This document shows positions 25,525 through 32,830 of a stretch of DNA of 38,709 nt, piece after piece (the stretch's first letter is position 1; each line of letters begins with the position of its first letter). Location: NCBI GenBank assembly GCA_002169105.1, contig NHJX01000023.1, positions 8,284 to 46,992 on the forward strand, given 5' to 3'. The notes below the pieces were generated by a model, which was not told the origin of the DNA, made no database searches, and saw nothing but the letters and a program-made list of their open reading frames with translations. Source of the DNA: Gammaproteobacteria bacterium TMED226 (GTDB lineage Bacteria > Pseudomonadota > Gammaproteobacteria > Magnimaribacterales > D2472). Both the position numbers and the translations under genes were made by a program.

Positions 25525-26736
25525 ATGCACCAAGAAATCCTAACAAAGTTTAATTTCCTAAAAGAAAAGCAGTTATCAATTGATATAACACGAGGAAAAC
25601 CAGACAAAGACCAACTTGATTTATCAAATGAGCTGCTCGATATCCCTATACCAACATCTTCTGAAGATGGAGTTGATTTGCGGAATTATGGAGAACCTTT
25701 TGGTATTAAAGAAGCTCGAAGGTTAGGATCAGAATTATTAGATGCACCTATTGAAAATATTCTTGCAGGTGAACAATCGAGTCTTCTGCTCACATATCAA
25801 ACAGTACTATCTAACTTTCTTTTTGCTGAACCAACTCCTTGGAAAAGTCTAAAAAACCCTAAGTTTATTTGTCCAGTTCCAGGATTTGACAGACATTTTA
25901 TGATGCTTCAAGATTTTGGTATTGAAGCAGTTCCAATTCCCTTAAACGAAGATGGAATAGATTTAAATGCATTTGAAAGCCTTCTAAAGCAAAGTGATGA
26001 TTTTGTTGGGATATTGTGTGTACCAAAGCATTCGAACCCATCAGGAGATACATATTCAGATAACAACCTTCAGGAGATGTTTAGAATAGGATCTAATTTT
26101 TCTGATAAATTCCTTTTTCTTTTTGACCATGCTTATTTAATTCACGATTTTCTACCAACTCCTAAACAAAAACCTTTATGGGAGGTTGTTACAAATTCAA
26201 AGGTGCAAGATCAAACTGTAATAACAACGTCTTTTTCAAAAGTTACATTTGGTGGGGGAGGTATTTCATTCATGGCCACTGCAGGCCATTCATTAGAATT
26301 AATCAAGAAAGTTCGAACGACTATGATTATATGTCCTGACAAATTAAATCAAAAAAGACATGTTGAATTCTTTAAGGATGCTCAAGGAGTAAAAGATCAT
26401 ATGCAGAGACATGCAGAGCTAGTTAGGCCAAAGTTTGAAATAGCATATTCTTATCTTGAAAAATTAGATGAAGAATGTGGAAATTTCTCTCGGCCTACAG
26501 GGGGTTATTTCATTACTTATTCAACATCAAAACCAGTTGCTTCAAGGGTGGTTCAATTATGTAAAGAAATGGGAGTATTAATTACTCCTGCAGGATCTAC
26601 TTTCCCAAAAAACTATGATCCAAAAGATAGCGTTATAAGAATAGCACCTACCTATGTTTCCAAAGAAGACCTTGAAGTCGCCATGGAAGTGTTTATTACT
26701 GCTGTTGAATTAGCTCATTCAGAGATTGATATTTAA
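25525..26736 (+). CDS. Class I aminotransferase, aspartate aminotransferase-like (PF12897 type)
   Basis: The 403-residue PLP enzyme begins with I-D-I-T-R-G-K-P-D-K-D-Q-L-D-L-S, typical of the PF12897 aspartate aminotransferase group found in actinobacteria and some proteobacteria. The PLP lysine should be Lys239 in T-S-F-S-K-V-T-F-G-G-G-G. The P-K-H-S-N-P-S-G-D segment replaces the usual Y-x-N-P-T-G, which fits this subgroup. Predicted activity is transamination between aspartate and 2-oxoglutarate, but the subgroup's specificity is broad. Its stop overlaps the convergent hspQ stop (shared TTAA). Confidence 0.85.
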   Translation: MHQEILTKFNFLKEKQLSIDITRGKPDKDQLDLSNELLDIPIPTSSEDGVDLRNYGEPFGIKEARRLGSELLDAPIENILAGEQSSLLLTYQTVLSNFLFAEPTPWKSLKNPKFICPVPGFDRHFMMLQDFGIEAVPIPLNEDGIDLNAFESLLKQSDDFVGILCVPKHSNPSGDTYSDNNLQEMFRIGSNFSDKFLFLFDHAYLIHDFLPTPKQKPLWEVVTNSKVQDQTVITTSFSKVTFGGGGISFMATAGHSLELIKKVRTTMIICPDKLNQKRHVEFFKDAQGVKDHMQRHAELVRPKFEIAYSYLEKLDEECGNFSRPTGGYFITYSTSKPVASRVVQLCKEMGVLITPAGSTFPKNYDPKDSVIRIAPTYVSKEDLEVAMEVFITAVELAHSEIDI

Positions 26737-27065
26737 TTCTTTGATCTTTCATGAGGAATATAGCTTTTCCCATCAAATTTAGAGAATATCATTTTAATAT
26801 CAGGATGATTTGCTGGACCGCCCTCTAAATCATCTAACAAGTTTTGCTCAGATACATATGCGATGTAAAAGATTTCTTCATTCTCGGCAAACAAGTGATA
26901 AAAAGGCTGGTCTTTATTGGGTCTAAATTTTTTTGGAATAGCGTTATACCATTCATCAGTATTATTAAAGGCCGGATCTAAGTCAAAAATCACACCTCTA
27001 AATTTTAGAAACTTATGTTTAACTATATTTCCTATTGAAAACTTTGCTTCTACTAATTCTTGCAT
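26733..27065 (-). CDS. hspQ: Heat shock protein HspQ
   Basis: HspQ (YccV) is a small protein that in enterobacteria acts as a specificity factor for the Lon protease and affects DnaA turnover. The 110-residue protein has the family's F-S-I-G-N-I-V-K-H-K-F-L-K-F-R-G-V-I-F-D-L-D-P start in the first 30 residues. It also has W-Y-N-A-I-P near residue 39, and the Q-P-F-Y-H-L-F-A-E-N-E and A-Y-V-S-E-Q-N-L segments. A sigma-32 promoter would be expected; a CCCCA on the coding strand just upstream lacks a convincing -35 element. It is divergent from the ybjQ-like gene with 36 bases between starts. Confidence 0.93.
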   Translation of the reverse strand: MQELVEAKFSIGNIVKHKFLKFRGVIFDLDPAFNNTDEWYNAIPKKFRPNKDQPFYHLFAENEEIFYIAYVSEQNLLDDLEGGPANHPDIKMIFSKFDGKSYIPHERSKN

Positions 27066-27101
27066 TATATTTGTAACTTAAACCATTATTGGGGAAATGT
27101 C

Positions 27102-27428
27102 ATGAATGAAGATATTAAAGTTTTTACAACTTACGATATTGCTAATAGAGAAATAGTAGAGCATATTGGTCTTGTTCACGGAAGTACTGTGAGGGCAAGA
27201 AATGTTGGACAAGATATATTTGCAACTCTAAAAAATCTAATTGGTGGTGAATTAGTTGGGTATTCTAAACTTTTACAAACTTCCAGAGAACAAGCGTATT
27301 CTAGAATGTTAGAAGATGCTAAATCTAAGAATGCAGATGCTATCGTCGGTTTTAGGTATCAAACATCCACTGTTACCCAAGGGGCATCAGAAATCTTGGC
27401 ATACGGCACAGCAGTAAAAATTAAATAG
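27102..27428 (+). CDS. ybjQ: YbjQ/UPF0145 family protein
   Basis: The 108-residue protein matches the YbjQ family, homopentameric alpha/beta proteins of unknown function once called heavy-metal-binding. Visible are G-L-V-H-G-S-T-V-R-A-R-N-V-G-Q-D near residue 22, the I-G-G-E-L-V-G-Y-S-K-L loop, R-M-L-E-D-A and A-D-A-I-V-G-F-R-Y near the end. The ATG at 27102 after GGGGAA gives the E. coli length (107). An ATG at 27060 would add 14 unlikely residues and overlap hspQ. The next gene is nine bases downstream. Confidence 0.9.
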   Translation: MNEDIKVFTTYDIANREIVEHIGLVHGSTVRARNVGQDIFATLKNLIGGELVGYSKLLQTSREQAYSRMLEDAKSKNADAIVGFRYQTSTVTQGASEILAYGTAVKIK

Positions 27429-27436
27429 GAAACAAT

Positions 27437-27661
27437 ATGAATAAAACAGAAAAGGTCGCTTTACGGGAGTCGATAATAATTGTTCTTATGGGGGCAGTTA
27501 TCAATTTTCCATTACAAACATTTCTTTTGTGGTTAACAATAGATAACTGGCAGTGGTCAAATCCATTAACTATATCTGTATTTATACAGTTAATTATTAC
27601 TGTGGTAGCTCTCTTTCGAGTTTATGTAATTAGAATGAGATTCCAAAGAGGTAAGTTTTAG
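27437..27661 (+). CDS. Small two-helix membrane protein of unknown function
   Basis: The 74-residue protein has two predicted membrane segments (about residues 13-34 and 43-64) joined by a short W-Q-W-S-N-P loop, and ends in a basic tail (R-V-Y-V-I-R-M-R-F-Q-R-G-K). It loosely resembles the small DUF7220-type proteins often found in phage and plasmid sets, but I cannot confirm this by eye. A GGAA lies before the ATG. It probably forms an operon with the ybjQ-like gene. Its TAG overlaps the convergent gene's stop (shared TTAG). Confidence 0.65.
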   Translation: MNKTEKVALRESIIIVLMGAVINFPLQTFLLWLTIDNWQWSNPLTISVFIQLIITVVALFRVYVIRMRFQRGKF

Positions 27662-28032
27662 TCTTCATCCTTTTTATGCTTTTTGAAATCCTGCTTATGT
27701 TCTATTATTCTCATTTTCATTCTCTGAGCAATCATATCTTTGCAGAAAACATCATATACTTTTGAGTAATTAGCAGCCAAGTCTGCGATCAAAGCAACTT
27801 CTAACCATTTTTCTTCATTTTCTGGGTTGTTATCTATTTCTTTCCAAATTCCATCACTCAAAGCAAGCAGGCCGCCAATGCCATCCTTCATTTCTTTACA
27901 CTCTTTAAAATTCATAAGATGATTTGGATGATTTGCAAACCTATCTTTTGAAGATTTTTCTGAAGACTTATGACCATCGGCAACAATTCCTACAGATATA
28001 AAGATTCCTAAAATTAATAATAAATGTCTCAT
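27658..28032 (-). CDS. Small exported protein of unknown function
   Basis: The 124-residue protein has a clear signal peptide (about residues 1-19, ending near A-D-G) and a mature domain that is mostly helical with two cysteines (F-K-E-C-K-E and D-V-F-C-K-D), possibly disulfide-linked. The tail is very Lys-rich. I do not recognise a family; the length and helical pattern recall small periplasmic helical-bundle proteins, but there is no C-x-x-C-H haem site. AGGA lies a few bases before the ATG. A TTGAAC with a poor TACTCT 16 bases later on the minus strand (28093-28066) is a weak promoter candidate. Confidence 0.65.
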   Translation of the reverse strand: MRHLLLILGIFISVGIVADGHKSSEKSSKDRFANHPNHLMNFKECKEMKDGIGGLLALSDGIWKEIDNNPENEEKWLEVALIADLAANYSKVYDVFCKDMIAQRMKMRIIEHKQDFKKHKKDED

Positions 28033-28143
28033 ATTTTTCCTAAAATTTAACTTATATCTTTTAGAGTACAGGTTTTAAAAAAAAGTTCAAAAAAATCTTT
28101 ACTTTTAAATCTAAGTATTCATAATGCGCAAATATTTATACTA

Positions 28144-28166
28144 ATGAGCACATTCTGAGTGCTCAT
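28144..28166 (+). promoter_or_regulatory. Stem-loop directly before a small membrane-protein gene
   Basis: ATGAGCAC (28144-28151) and GTGCTCAT (28159-28166) form a perfect eight-base-pair stem with a seven-base loop. The stem ends four bases before the preferred ATG at 28171 and follows a possible TATACT box (28137-28142). In RNA it would cover the ribosome entry region; in DNA it could be an operator overlapping the transcription start. There is no T-tract, so it is not an intrinsic terminator. The rest of the 126-base gap is AT-rich with no other clear element. Confidence 0.5.
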
Positions 28167-28170
28167 CAGT

Positions 28171-28431
28171 ATGAGTATGTTAGAAGTTATCCAAATATTA
28201 AGTGTTTTTTTCGGTACTTTAGTAGCCGCACCTCTTGTTGTTTCTAAGAAAGCAAAAAAGAGATTAATTGGTTTATTGGCTGTTATCGCTGGCAGCTCTT
28301 TTGCAATAATCGTCCAGGTTTATCTTGGATTGTATTACTTTGTATTTGCTAATGCGTTTTGGTTGCTAAATGCATGTAATGGCATTAAAAAGATTAGGAA
28401 AACTCAAAGAAAGAACTCTACAATTTTTTAA
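28171..28431 (+). CDS. Small multi-pass membrane protein of unknown function
   Basis: The 86-residue protein (ATG 28171; ATG 28177 and GTG 28159 are alternatives in frame) has three predicted membrane segments (about 8-25, 35-52 and 54-70) and a basic tail (K-K-I-R-K-T-Q-R-K). The arrangement with W-L-L-N-A-C-N-G-I near the end recalls half-transporter or PnuC-like small proteins, but no family can be assigned. A strong stem-loop lies immediately before the start. Its 3' end overlaps the convergent Rossmann-protein gene by 14 bases. Confidence 0.6.
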   Translation: MSMLEVIQILSVFFGTLVAAPLVVSKKAKKRLIGLLAVIAGSSFAIIVQVYLGLYYFVFANAFWLLNACNGIKKIRKTQRKNSTIF

Positions 28432-29083
28432 AGTCATCAAAATCAAGGAAGAATATTCCATCTTCATCATTATTCATTTTTGATACAAGCGAGTTTGCAA
28501 CTTTTGATGCGCTTATATTTCTAAACTTACTAAAAGGACCGATCATTAAATAGCCGACAACATTTGTGATTTTCTCAAAAATTGATATTAATAATTTTTC
28601 ATACTTCCTTTTACCTAATAGATGGCTGGGTCGCGCAATAACTATTTTTTGGAATCCAAGCGAAATAATTTCTTTTTCTATTTCACCTTTAATCTTAAGA
28701 TAGGTATTTCTTGATTTATGATTCGCACCAATTGCAGAAACAATGCCAATAGATTTTGCTCCATTTTTTTTTGCAAATAATGCGACACTTTTTATAAAAT
28801 CAAAATCTACTTTTTTCAATCCAGATCTTTCAGATTTCCTGAGATATAAAAGTTCATAAAGTTTTAGTTGCTTGCCGATAGCGATATAAACCTCATCTAG
28901 AATGATTTTAGAATTTAATGCATCTATTTCATTGAAGTCACATATTATTTCTTCTAAATCTGAAGCAAAATGAAGTTTATTTCTAGCCAGTGATATTATT
29001 TTGACATTATTATTTCCAAGTTCTTCAAGTATCTTGCCGCCAACTAAGCCGGAGGCTCCTGCCAATAAAACTGTTTTAGTCAT
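28418..29083 (-). CDS. NAD(P)-binding Rossmann-fold protein (HTATIP2-like atypical SDR)
   Basis: The 221-residue protein starts with V-L-L-A-G-A-S-G-L-V-G-G-K-I, the dinucleotide-binding motif of atypical short-chain dehydrogenases. It has a conserved V-Y-I-A-I-G-K strand, S-I-G-I-V-S-A-I-G-A-N, a Y-L-K-I-K-G-E-I-E segment resembling the Y-x-x-x-K site, and I-A-R-P-S-H-L-L-G. These features match HTATIP2/TIP30-like NmrA-type proteins. Substrate is unknown; such proteins can be reductases or redox sensors. The start overlaps the shikimate-kinase-like gene by eight bases. Confidence 0.8.
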   Translation of the reverse strand: MTKTVLLAGASGLVGGKILEELGNNNVKIISLARNKLHFASDLEEIICDFNEIDALNSKIILDEVYIAIGKQLKLYELLYLRKSERSGLKKVDFDFIKSVALFAKKNGAKSIGIVSAIGANHKSRNTYLKIKGEIEKEIISLGFQKIVIARPSHLLGKRKYEKLLISIFEKITNVVGYLMIGPFSKFRNISASKVANSLVSKMNNDEDGIFFLDFDDFKKL

Positions 29084-29585
29084 GTATGATTTGATTTACT
29101 AACTCTATAAGCTCATCAATTGATTTAGAGCCGTTTAGTATAAATTGAGAGTGATTATCGTATAGAGGCTCTCTTTCAGAATATACCTCTGTTATAGATA
29201 ACCCATCTGGAACAGCCAAGCCTCTTTCTTGCCCAAGATCTATACGTTCGATGATGGTATTAAGTGGAGTCTTAATATAAATAACTTTAGAAAATGTTTT
29301 TAAGTGCATCATAGATTTTTCTGAATAAACAGAACTTCCACCGGTTGAAATAACGTCAGACGATGAATCTAAGCTTAGAATTACTTTTTCTTCTTGAGAT
29401 CTAACAAACATATAACCATGTTTTTTCTTAATATCCTCTAATGAACAATTAAAGTCATTCTCAATAAGAAGATCTGTATCAATAAAATTTAAATTTAATT
29501 TCTCTGAAACAGCTTTGCCTAGAGTTGATTTACCACATCCAGCCATGCCTATAAAAGAAATACTATGCATTGCTTCCATATTCAT
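29076..29585 (-). CDS. Shikimate kinase-like P-loop kinase
   Basis: The 169-residue protein has the shikimate kinase fold: Walker A G-M-A-G-C-G-K-S-T (about residues 13-21), F-I-D-T-D, a V-R-S-Q-E-E substrate Arg and a C-terminal E-R-E-P-L-Y. The usual shikimate-binding G-G-G is G-G-S (S-T-G-G-S-S-V-Y), and the lid R-P-L-L reads R-G-L-A followed by a Pro-Asp-Gly insertion. It is therefore a divergent AroK; phosphorylation of shikimate or of another small hydroxyl compound such as homoserine are both possible. There is no aroB next to it. ATG at 29585 is used; ATG at 29570 is an alternative that removes five residues. Confidence 0.75.
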   Translation of the reverse strand: MNMEAMHSISFIGMAGCGKSTLGKAVSEKLNLNFIDTDLLIENDFNCSLEDIKKKHGYMFVRSQEEKVILSLDSSSDVISTGGSSVYSEKSMMHLKTFSKVIYIKTPLNTIIERIDLGQERGLAVPDGLSITEVYSEREPLYDNHSQFILNGSKSIDELIELVNQIIHD

Positions 29586-30525
29586 TTGTTGAACTAATAA
29601 GATGATGAGTTATTTCTTTCTCAAACGCGCTATGACCAGAAGAGGGCGCAACAATCAATTCAGCCTCAGGCCAATTTTTAGATAATTCCCAAGCTGTCGC
29701 CATCGGACAAATAATGTCATATCTTCCTTGAATAATTTTTGTAGGTATATCTCTTATTTTATCAATATTTTCTCTTTTAATGAGCTGGTCTTCTGAATCA
29801 AGAAAACCTTTGTTTACAAAATAATGATTTTCAATAAGAGCAAATGCCAATGCGAATTTTGGATCAGCAAAAGAAGAGACCAGCTCAGGCGTATAACTTA
29901 ATGTGCTTGTAGAAGCCTCCCATCTAGACCAAGCAATAGCTGCTTCTAGCTTTTTTTCTTCATCAGAGCCATTAAATATTTTGTAATAAGCATCCATTAA
30001 ATTATTATGATTTTTAGGATCGATGGGCTTAAGAAATCCTTCCCATGCATCGGGAAAAATTCTGCTTGCACCATCTTGATAAAACCAATCTAGCTCTTTT
30101 TGTCTGAGCATAAATATACCTCTAAGGACCAATTCACTAACTGACTCTGGATATGTCTGAGCATAGGCAAGAGATAAAGTGCTACCCCATGATCCTCCAA
30201 AGACTAGCCATCTGTCAATCTCTAGTAAACGTTTTAGAGCTTCTATATCTTCAACTAGGTCCCAGGTAGTATTATTTTCAAGACAACCATGAGGTTTGCT
30301 TCTTCCACAGCCCCTCTGGTCAAAAACAACAATCCTATATACCTCTGGATCAAAAAATCTTCTAACTTGGGTACTGCCTCCACCACCTGGACCCCCATGT
30401 AAAAAAATTGCTGGCTTTCCATTTGGATTACCAGATTCTTCATAATAGATTTGATGGCCATCCTGTTTTAAAAAGCCATCTGAAATCGGTTCACATTGTG
30501 GATATAGATTAAATTGAGTGCTCAT
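29563..30525 (-). CDS. pip: Proline iminopeptidase
   Basis: Pip removes N-terminal proline from peptides. The 320-residue alpha/beta hydrolase of family S33 has the oxyanion H-G-G-P-G-G-G, F-D-Q-R-G-C-G-R-S, and nucleophile Ser112 in F-G-G-S-W-G-S-T-L. The acid is in Q-G-R-Y-D-I-I-C-P and the His in S-S-G-H-S-A-F-E. The Y-P-Q-C-E-P start matches typical proteobacterial Pip. It probably works on peptides with other peptidases; the M2 peptidase is elsewhere in this window. It begins 27 bases after the accessory paralogue gene ends, on the same strand. Confidence 0.94.
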   Translation of the reverse strand: MSTQFNLYPQCEPISDGFLKQDGHQIYYEESGNPNGKPAIFLHGGPGGGGSTQVRRFFDPEVYRIVVFDQRGCGRSKPHGCLENNTTWDLVEDIEALKRLLEIDRWLVFGGSWGSTLSLAYAQTYPESVSELVLRGIFMLRQKELDWFYQDGASRIFPDAWEGFLKPIDPKNHNNLMDAYYKIFNGSDEEKKLEAAIAWSRWEASTSTLSYTPELVSSFADPKFALAFALIENHYFVNKGFLDSEDQLIKRENIDKIRDIPTKIIQGRYDIICPMATAWELSKNWPEAELIVAPSSGHSAFEKEITHHLISSTNEYGSNA

Positions 30526-30552
30526 AAGATATTAAAATATTTTTTTTAGACT

Positions 30553-32748
30553 TTAATCAAAGAACTTTGTTAAAAAATTAGGAGTAGTTCCCTCACATAC
30601 ATATGTTGGTTTTAAGCAGTTACCATGCACATTGCTCAAAAAAGGCCTTATTGAAATATTTTTTTCTATATTTTCTCCACTTTCAGAGATATTCACTAGT
30701 TTAAAGCATTTATATATACCTTCTTCCATACCTCTGCTATTTGATGCTCTTGAAAACTTTGCCTCCTTTTTGCATTCAATTGGAAGAACTTTTAATATAA
30801 TCTCACCCTGATCATTAAACTTTGTGTACTCTTTATTATTATTTTTTTCGAGAAAAACTTCACCATTTTCATGAAAAACTTTATAGGGTGCAATTAATTC
30901 ACCCTCCTCAAAGACTCCTTTAATCATAAGCTGACCATTTTTGTAATACTTTTCATATGCCCCATGCAGATATCTAAAATCAGTTTTTAAGATGCTGAAA
31001 TAGTTTTTTATATTTCCTTTCTCTTCTAACTTTCCCTCTTTAGAAAAGAAAGCATATGATTTTTTTTCTCCATTTTCATTTATCCCTTCATCTTCGATTT
31101 GACCATTTTTATAGAAGAATTTGTATGGACCAGTTTTTTCTCTTGCATTAGAAATTTCTTGCTTAATGCTCGTAATATCTTTTTCATAGTTCTGAATTGT
31201 AAAGTCACTACTCCCACCTGCCATCATGCATTCCATAGAGCCACTATTGTTCCAATCATCACAATCATTCATCTTGTAATCCAACGCACTGTCTTTTTCA
31301 ATCTTAAGTTGATATTGTGCAACATTAAGCTTACTTTCAAGATTGCTTATAACTTCTTCAGATGCAGGAACGAATGTCTGAAAATTAAAAATTTCACCAG
31401 AGAGGTAATATTTTAAATCTTCAGATCTTTTTAGCTCCCCCTCTTTATAAAAATTTTTTCTAATTAAGATATTATTACCATCATACCAATCCAAATCCTT
31501 TACCTTAACAAGGGTTTCTCTACCTTGACTATAATGATCAACGATAATACCGTCATAAACTTTTAGAGCATCATTTTTTCCAACATAAACCAGTTCCTCA
31601 CCCTCTCTGATCCCATTTCTGTAATTTGTTCGCGTAGAAATCGAACCATCATTAAAATAGGTTTCTTTGACTTCATTTAGACCTGAATTAAGAATACTAA
31701 CTCTTTCTTCTGCATACCTAAGCCACTCGGCAGCCATTGATTTATCAAGGAAATACTTTATAAACTTTCCCTCATCACTTAATTCAATAAATTTTTCAAG
31801 ATTTTCTAATTCAAGCTTTCTATTTGACAATGATTCTTGTCCAGTTCTAGAGGGGGAGTAGTCTTTGCTTAATTCATAATAAGCAGGGGCAAATTCATTA
31901 TTTTTTTGGATAAACTCTCTAAGCAATTGTGTTCTTGTTGGGGAGTTATATAAAACTATTTTTAAGTATTCAATTACTATTCTATTATCATTGTTAAAAA
32001 GTGAATTATAAACTTCTCTTGCACCAGCTCTGCCTTCCTGAAGTTTTAAAAATGTCTGATATCTAAGATGAGGATCTATGTAATCAAGCTTAAAAGTAAA
32101 ATATTGGTTATACATCCTTCGAGCATTTAGATAGTCGCCCCTATCTTCGTATACTCTTGCATTGTTATAAAACTCTTCTGGTCTTTTAGGTTCTGCAATT
32201 ATGCCGCCTAGTTTAGAGATTTGCTGAAATGAATCATTGATTTCATCAAGTTTACTTGCAATTACTTCATTTGAATCTTTTATCGTTTCAGTCAATTCTT
32301 TGGTTTGTTTAATATTTTCTTTAGAATCTTCTGCTATCGACTCAACAAGCTCTTCTGTTCTCAACGTTGATTCTTTAATTTCAGCAATATCTTTTTCTAA
32401 CATACCTAAATCTTTTTGAAGATTCCCAATCGCTGGAAAGCTTGCTGCTAACACGCCTTTATTAGAATTTGACTCATCCTGTGATGAGTACAAAAAACCA
32501 CTTAGAACCATTACTGTAATAGATGCCATAAGAAATTTAGAAAACTTCTTTCTTATGTCTTTCTTAATAAAGTATAAAAGCAAGAAAAGAGCTGATAACA
32601 CTCCACTCAAAATAAGTACATAAAATGTAATATTTGCTAATGGTTGAAGGAAGTCTGAAACAAAGGATGCTACAACTGATAATCCCATAGTAAAGACAAG
32701 CTCTTTACTCATTGCAGTACGAATAAATTCAGTATTTCCAGTGCTCAT
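30553..32748 (-). CDS. Membrane/coiled-coil/TPR protein with MORN-like C-terminal repeats
   Basis: The 731-residue protein has three membrane segments (about 17-34, 38-60 and 72-88). The K-K-D-I-R-K-K loop between the second and third is positively charged, so the rest is predicted periplasmic. Then come a coiled coil (about 110-180), TPR-like helices (about 188-300, with Y-N-N-A-R-V-Y-E-D-R-G-D-Y) and a variable C-terminal half. This half carries MORN-type (YwqK-like) repeats such as F-F-Y-K-N-G-Q-I-E-D-E-G and Y-Y-K-N-G-Q-L-M-I-K-G, and Cys-containing loops (C-D-D-W-N-N, M-E-C-M-M). Residues up to about 350 are strongly similar to the protein encoded at 32831-34834; the remainder is not. 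Function is unknown. MORN-type repeats also occur in some toxin-antitoxin partners, but no toxin is recognisable. Confidence 0.82.
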   Translation of the reverse strand: MSTGNTEFIRTAMSKELVFTMGLSVVASFVSDFLQPLANITFYVLILSGVLSALFLLLYFIKKDIRKKFSKFLMASITVMVLSGFLYSSQDESNSNKGVLAASFPAIGNLQKDLGMLEKDIAEIKESTLRTEELVESIAEDSKENIKQTKELTETIKDSNEVIASKLDEINDSFQQISKLGGIIAEPKRPEEFYNNARVYEDRGDYLNARRMYNQYFTFKLDYIDPHLRYQTFLKLQEGRAGAREVYNSLFNNDNRIVIEYLKIVLYNSPTRTQLLREFIQKNNEFAPAYYELSKDYSPSRTGQESLSNRKLELENLEKFIELSDEGKFIKYFLDKSMAAEWLRYAEERVSILNSGLNEVKETYFNDGSISTRTNYRNGIREGEELVYVGKNDALKVYDGIIVDHYSQGRETLVKVKDLDWYDGNNILIRKNFYKEGELKRSEDLKYYLSGEIFNFQTFVPASEEVISNLESKLNVAQYQLKIEKDSALDYKMNDCDDWNNSGSMECMMAGGSSDFTIQNYEKDITSIKQEISNAREKTGPYKFFYKNGQIEDEGINENGEKKSYAFFSKEGKLEEKGNIKNYFSILKTDFRYLHGAYEKYYKNGQLMIKGVFEEGELIAPYKVFHENGEVFLEKNNNKEYTKFNDQGEIILKVLPIECKKEAKFSRASNSRGMEEGIYKCFKLVNISESGENIEKNISIRPFLSNVHGNCLKPTYVCEGTTPNFLTKFFD

Positions 32749-32816
32749 AAACTAATTTAAATATGATTTGATTAAATTTACAACTTTTTAATCGCCGATT
32801 CAGTACCATCCTAAAT
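32744..32816 (-). repeat. Duplicated segment: paralogue leader and relic of SDR gene 3' end
   Basis: This 73-base segment aligns without gaps to 34830-34902. The first 30 bases (32744-32773, covering the start codon and leader) are identical, and 32 of the next 43 match. In the other copy the last 39 bases are the final codons of the SDR gene (stop at 34864-34866). Here the same frame, 32816 to 32778, reads ...T-E-S-A-I-K-K-L-stop, but is interrupted by a TAG and is not attached to an ORF. It is therefore a dead copy of the SDR 3' end left by a tandem duplication. Confidence 0.75.
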
Positions 32817-32830
32817 TAGCGTTTAGACTA

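Noticed and set aside
27066-27101. Possible sigma-32 promoter for hspQ
   Set aside because: CCCCA on the hspQ strand is the complement of the ybjQ ribosome-binding site, and no CTTGAAA-like -35 stands at 13-15 bases from it.
31099-31416. Plus-strand 105-residue frame opposite the 731-residue paralogue
   Set aside because: It is the reverse of a strongly supported coding frame shared by the paralogue family, with no ribosome site.
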